From the NCBI GenBank assembly GCA_015680685.1, contig MNCI01000579.1, positions 366,332-428,331 on the forward strand: a stretch of DNA of 62,000 bases. The letters are read 5' to 3'. Shown in pieces: positions 57,251 through 62,000 of the stretch (position 1 is its first letter; each line of letters starts with the position of its first letter). Position numbers and translations under genes: made by a program. This DNA comes from Gnetum montanum. Taxonomy: Eukaryota; Streptophyta; Gnetopsida; Gnetales; Gnetaceae. The notes below the pieces were generated by a model. The model was not told the origin of the DNA. It searched no databases and saw nothing but the letters and a program-made list of their open reading frames with translations.

Positions 57251-58970
57251 TATGGCTTTCTAATGGGCTACTAGCCACTTTCATATATATTAGTTGTGAT
57301 GGCTCTAAGCAAATTGTTCTTTCATATGATATTAACTTGGCTTCTAAAGAGGGTGTGTCTTCACTTCTTTAATGAGTAGATTAGGGCTAGATAATACTTC
57401 TTCACTTTGGTGTATCAAGTCTCATAGGCACCTAATTCATGGCTTAAGATACTAATAGCTCTACTTCATCATCTCATTTTTGACAAAGTAGATAGGTGAT
57501 GGATGCATCAGAGATAGCAAGGTAGATGTAAAAAGGTTTATTCTTTTTTGGCAAATAGATCATTGGTAGTTGTGCCAACTCTTGCTTAAGGTTTTCAAAG
57601 GCTTCTTGGCATTGATCCATCTACTCATAGTGAACTCCTTTCTTAAGTAAGTGTTTCATGGGTTGTATCTTATTCATAAGATTGATAATGGAACTACAAA
57701 TAAATTTTAGTCTATCTTATAGTCCCTAAGGCTCTTTAAGATTATTTGGTACTACTAAGTTGGTTATCACTTTAATCTTACCAGGATTGACAATATTCCT
57801 ACTTCAGACACTATAAAGCCAAGCATCTTGTCAGTTTTAATGTCAAAGACACACTTCTTAGGACTAAGCCTAAGTTCATATTTAAGACATTTTTTAAGCA
57901 CTAAGTCAAGGTCATGTGCATGGTCATTGGCCATTCAAGATTTCACTACTATGTCATCCATATAGTCGTTAAGTAACCCTAGCATGTAATCACTAAAGAT
58001 ATATGTCATGGCTCATTGATATGTTGCCCATGTATTCTTTTGAACAAAGGACATCATACTATAACAAAAGGTTCCCCAAGTGGTCATGAAGGTCATACAA
58101 AGTTGATGCTCTAGGTTAATCCTAACTTGGCTTTATCTTGAGAACCCATCCATGAAGGATCGAAAGGCATGTCTAGTCATACTATCAATAAGTTGGTCAA
58201 TATTAGGCAAAGGGAAATCACCTTTAATAATTTTCTTATTTAGGTCTAAAAAATCAATATAGATACATATACTCCCATTTTTCTTAGGGACTACCACTAT
58301 GTTGGACATCCAATCGGCATAATCAACAATCCAAATGAAGTTAGCTTAATACAATTTCATGATCTCATCATGAACTACTAGGGCTAGCTATGGTATTTAA
58401 TAGTTGTCTTATTTAGGTCTCAAAAATCAATATAGATACAAATACACCCATTTTTCTTAGGGACTACCACTATGTTGGACATTCAATCAACGTAATCGAC
58501 AATCCAAATGAAGTTAGCTTGATATAGTTTCATGATCTCATAATGAACTAGTAGGGCTAAGTCTAGTCTAATCTTGGAAAAGTTTTTCCTTAATTGGCTT
58601 GACACTACGGTTGAGTATGATGTTATGTTGCACTAGGCATGGGTCAAGACCTAGCATATCTTCATATGACTAGGCATAGAACATGATGTCATCTTGGAGG
58701 ACCTTGGTAATGTCTTGAACCTATTCAAGTTCTAGTGAGGAACTTAATTTCAATGTTTTCTCCTCACCACTATGTATTGTTATAAGAATATTAACTAAAG
58801 GATCTTTGGTAATGTCACTAGCCTTAAGGTCAACGGTTTTAACTAGGTGTTCAATCCATTCAAGAGGCTTTTCTATAGAGTCTATGTGGTCGACTAGGCT
58901 CTCAGGATCAAGATCTAGGTAATTGGGATCAATGAATAGTTCAACATCACCATGAAGTCCACTTAAGTTC
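57251..58970 (-). pseudogene. Reverse transcriptase and RNase H of Gy-B
   Basis: The reading begins at 58972 with an acidic linker (VELFIDPNYLDLD, HSGEEKTLKLSSSLE), then SYEDMLGLDPCLVQHNI (about 58665). RT motifs: DWMSNIVVVPKKNGSI (about 58310-58270), DFPLPNIDQLIDS, FMDGFSR, TTWGTFCYS, TYQ.AMTYIF, catalytic YMDDIVVKS at 57964-57940, then KKCLKYELRLSPKKCVFDIK (about 57905-57845) and LGFIVS. A 173-base tandem duplication disrupts the start of RT. The retroviral-type RNase H at about 57250-57600 is very decayed. Start and gag/protease are missing. Confidence 0.83.
58235..58560. repeat. 173-bp tandem duplication in the RT gene of Gy-B
   Basis: 58235-58407 and 58408-58560 are near-identical. The unit starts CTTATTTAGGTCT and ends in GGGCTA. 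173 is not a multiple of three. The copies differ mainly by transitions. Confidence 0.9.
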
Positions 58971-58972
58971 AA

Positions 58973-60434
58973 AGGTAAACTAATTTACTTCCAAGTATCC
59001 ATACTCCAATCCTACACATCAACCATAAGCATGGTAAGCGACACCTATGTGATAAAATGAGAAAATAATGTTAGAACAATGTAAATACTCTATTAATAAT
59101 GCATAAATAATCCAAAATACATTACATCAGTAGTCAAACAAGGTCAAACATGCTCAAAAAGGTTTTAAGAGGTTGGTTAAAGTAAGTAGAGTGAACTAAA
59201 GGCTAAATGGTGTTAAGTAAGGCCAAATTATGGTCAAATGGAACCAAATGAAGATCAAATGATGGTCAAACCCTATTCAATGATGTCAAAAAAGGTCAAA
59301 GAATGATAAGCAAGGATCATAGGAGAGAATTTAAGGTAATTAAGGTAAACCAAAGGCCAAATAAACTAGAATAAAGTCAAATGAAAGCCAAATGATGTGA
59401 TAATGAAGCTTAATGATGTATATGGACAAATCGAGTTAAAACATAATAGAACAAGGCCAAACCAATTAGCGTGGAACATATGGCAAAACATGGTTAATAT
59501 TGGTCAATCAAGATCACATTTTTCTAGATTTAGGCCTTAGCAAGCCACAGTGAGAGGCTCTATGATTGATGGGATAGTTTGGGCACTTGGGAAGGTTATT
59601 TTGAGCCTGTTTGGAGATCAAAACGAGGTCCTTATGAAAAAAAAACATTGGAAGACACAAAAAATACACTAGCCAGTGTATTTTTGGTAGGCTCTAGTGT
59701 ATCTTTTGTAAAAATGTAATTCTAGGCTTTTTTAGGGTTAGTTTTGGGGTTTTTATAGCCTAAATTGATAGTATAGTAGACTAGGAATGGAAATTGGTCA
59801 ACTTTGGTGTCAATTTGATCCCACTGAATGCTCCAAATGGTGTCTAAAGCTAAAAACTATGTTGGTGTAGTCTATGCTAGTTCCAAAATATTTTTTCATT
59901 TAAAAATTAATTTTTGGTATTTTAGGATTGAAATTTTTATTCTAGAAACCTTTCAGGGTAATGCAGGAATGTTAGGGTTGTTGAATGGTCCTTTGAAGGT
60001 GAAAATAAGTCAATGAAAGGAAATTTTAAAATCCCATACCTAAAAGATACATTTTCCAATGTAGATTTTTTTCTTCTAGTGAATCTTTGATAAATTTAGT
60101 ATTTTTGTGCTTCTAATGGGGGTCAAATCATAGTTGGTTTTAAGCTTTAGGATTCTAGGCTTCCCCAGTCAAGTTTCAGGTCATTCAGAGTATGGTTAAG
60201 CTATCAAATCTACCTTGGAAACAAAAATAATGTTAGCTAGTGTAGTTTTGGTTTCCTCCAGCATAGTTTTATAGAAACCCTCATTTCTGAATAGTTTGGA
60301 GGATCAATCAACTAATTTTTTGGGCTCCTAAGATTGCTCGCATCTATGGCTATGGTCAAGGCTTAAAACCATTAATTTTGGAGGTCATTGGAACTTTTTT
60401 TTTCCACTTCTTCTTCAAAACTACACTTAATGCT
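58973..60434 (-). other. Long leader of Gy-B without gag
   Basis: About 1.45 kb between the first readable pol residues and the 5' LTR. No gag or protease motif is found in any frame. It holds a GGTCAAA-rich stretch (59130-59500) and an AT-rich part with repeated ACACTAGC..GTGTA and GTTGGTGTAGTCTA words (59670-60260) like those in the LTRs. Confidence 0.55.
59130..59500 (-). repeat. GGTCAAA / GGCCAAA word cluster
   Basis: At least seven (A/G/T)GTCAA words and four GGCCAAA words occur within 370 bases, spaced irregularly. On the transcribed (minus) strand GGTCAA is TTGACC, the core of the plant W-box bound by WRKY factors. Binding is not shown; composition bias is the other explanation. Confidence 0.45.
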
Positions 60435-61797
60435 TGAAAAATTTAGTGCTAAAAAAACCAAAACTTTCAAGTGGAACAATTTAACCTTGGATTCTAAGGA
60501 CCATTGGAAAAGAGGATCCCAGGTACCTTGGATGGTTTGGTCAATCACCAAAGGACTTGGAAAGTGTAAAAAAATGTAAATAAATTTAAAAAAAACTTGC
60601 ATATTTAAAACCAGAGAAAATGGATAAAATAAACTTAGAATATTAATGCAGATAATAAACTTAGAATATTCAATAATGAACTTGAAATACACAAATGAAC
60701 TATCTTAATTTTATTAAAGTAATGAAATGTTGAAAGAACAAAGTTCAAATGTGTACAAGCTGTGCTTTTAAATGCACAAGAAGTCACACTAATGATGCTC
60801 GGAGTCTTTTGAAATTGACAGATTGTATGTTGTAGTTGGTTGTACAATCCAAATGCTCCCAAGCTTTAATTCTCAAAACTCCTTGTTAGTTCTCAAGTTC
60901 AAATCCATTGCACTAGTTGAAAAAATGGTGTAATGCTTTCTTGATTTTTTGATGCAATGCAATGTTATGAGAGTCTGCTTATTTTATTACCAAGTTGCAA
61001 AAAAAGTCTATTCAGTGTGTTAAAAATTTTTTTTTATAGGTCATATGGTCATTAATTTGAAGCTACAAATTCCTATCATGATTGCTGATAAATTAATGTA
61101 ATTTGCAAGTGTGGAAAGCCATCCATTCTAGCATATTTTTCTACTTATGGTAAGTTTGATGCACAAGGGCCATCAAAAATATGTTGGGTGCTATAAAAAG
61201 TAAGTTGGCTTTGAAAACTATGCTGGGCTTACCAAAATCATGTTGGCCTTGGAAAGTTACACTAGCCTCATGGAAACTATGTTATCCTTGTAAAAATAAA
61301 AATCCAACAATTCCTACACTAGTTGCAAGTGGTTCCAACGTATTTTATGCTTTTACCAACATAAAACCCATTAACAGGCCAAAATTGGTAACTCCCAAGG
61401 CTTTTTTAGCCTTCTCAAGCCCAAATACATACATGACAAGACTTTTTCCACTTGGGAAGTGAGGTAATAATAACTTATGAGGCATTTTTTAGCCTCAAAA
61501 AGTTAAAGTATGCAAGATTTTAGCTTGTGAACTACAAACCTCAGAAGTTATAATGAAATCCTACCTCAAGTTTAATGGTGAAGATTATAATGCTAATAAG
61601 TTGCAACATGAATTTTCTTGATGGTGTTTCACCTTTTAAGGTGACCTTTGGGGGTTTGACCTAAGGTATTTATAGTCGAGCATTAGAGGTTGTATCAACA
61701 TGAAGTTGTGGAGTCAGTAAGATGAGTAATGGATGCATGGTGAAGTGTTATAGGAAGAGGATTGTCCATCCATTCTAGTTGGCTATAGGTCTAACCA
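60435..61797 (-). repeat. 5' LTR of Gy-B
   Basis: Pairs with 53156-54477. Ends GGTCTAACCA on the + strand. The last ~180 bases align only loosely. Compared with the left copy it has an extra ~60-base insertion near 61350-61410. Confidence 0.82.
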
Positions 61798-62000
61798 TGG
61801 TGGTAGTGGTAGATTTCCTTTAAGGAGTAGATGCCAAAAGGAAGAAAACCCCAAGAAATACCAAGAGCATGATTGAGATACACTATTCTGCATCAACAAA
61901 GCATCCTTTTCCTCTTTCCTTCTACATTTTTCCTTTTATTTTCTTTAGGCTTAATGTCAAATGTTACTTATATTTGATGTTTGTTGTGTTATCTTGTTAC
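61798..62000. other. Right flank of Gy-B
   Basis: AT-rich end of the window; nothing recognised. Confidence 0.3.

Larger units (their letters stand above)
53156..61797 (-). mobile_element. Gy-B, Tat-lineage Ty3/gypsy element lacking gag, minus strand
   Basis: Paired LTRs at about 53156-54477 and 60435-61797. The minus-strand pol runs from the protease-RT linker (58972) to the integrase C-terminus (about 55380). An archaeal-type RNase H follows the normal RT block, a mark of the Tat/Ogre branch. No gag or protease is found between 58980 and the right LTR. The outer LTR edges toward 53156 and 60435 are approximate, and I could not find a target duplication. Confidence 0.85.

Overview
Plant nuclear DNA, very probably from a large, retrotransposon-rich genome. 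A gymnosperm is my guess, but no intact host gene is present to decide it. The window is AT-rich and consists almost entirely of nested, decayed LTR retrotransposons. The stop codons inside their genes are mostly TAG or TGA where related copies have CAG, CGA or TGG. Several catalytic Asp/Glu codons have become Asn/Lys. Both patterns fit C-to-T decay of methylated cytosines.

One Ty3/gypsy family dominates; I call it Gy-A. It has Athila-like polymerase motifs, a tRNA-Asp-type primer site, and LTRs that begin TGATGA and end CTCATCA. Its copies are: Gy-A1 (1-10542, +, 5' LTR cut by the window edge); Gy-A2 (10543-15400, -, the older element whose RT gene Gy-A1 interrupts); Gy-A3 (16093-24556, +, split by a copia element); Gy-A4 (24557-25894, +, LTR plus gag leader); Gy-A5 (36860-51092, -, complete from LTR to LTR); and Gy-A6 (45713-46721, a solo LTR inside the pol of Gy-A5, with a perfect 5-bp target duplication).

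Other elements are Co-1 (19092-24475, +, full-length Tork/Tnt1-like copia), Co-2 (28916-34498, -, copia with a shrunken gag and no recognisable pol) and Gy-B (53156-61797, -, Tat-lineage gypsy with an archaeal-type RNase H and no gag). Sequence between elements holds a 34-bp minisatellite (35353-35692), a 5S rRNA-like segment (36394-36498) and an intronless pseudogene of a CCR4/Angel-type deadenylase (about 51380-52555). Two stretches, 15401-16092 and 25895-28915, have no firm identity.

The most interesting feature is an extra gene in Gy-A, 3' of integrase and on the same strand. It is long in Gy-A5 (40861 down to 38002) and internally deleted in Gy-A1 (8425-9370). The start region, the C-terminal coiled-coil-like domain and the stop codon all match between the two copies. 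About 0.2-0.45 kb upstream, each copy has a block resembling the LTR promoter followed by a TATATATA box, and a conserved AG|GTATGC lies about 153 bases after that box in both. I infer a separately transcribed accessory gene.
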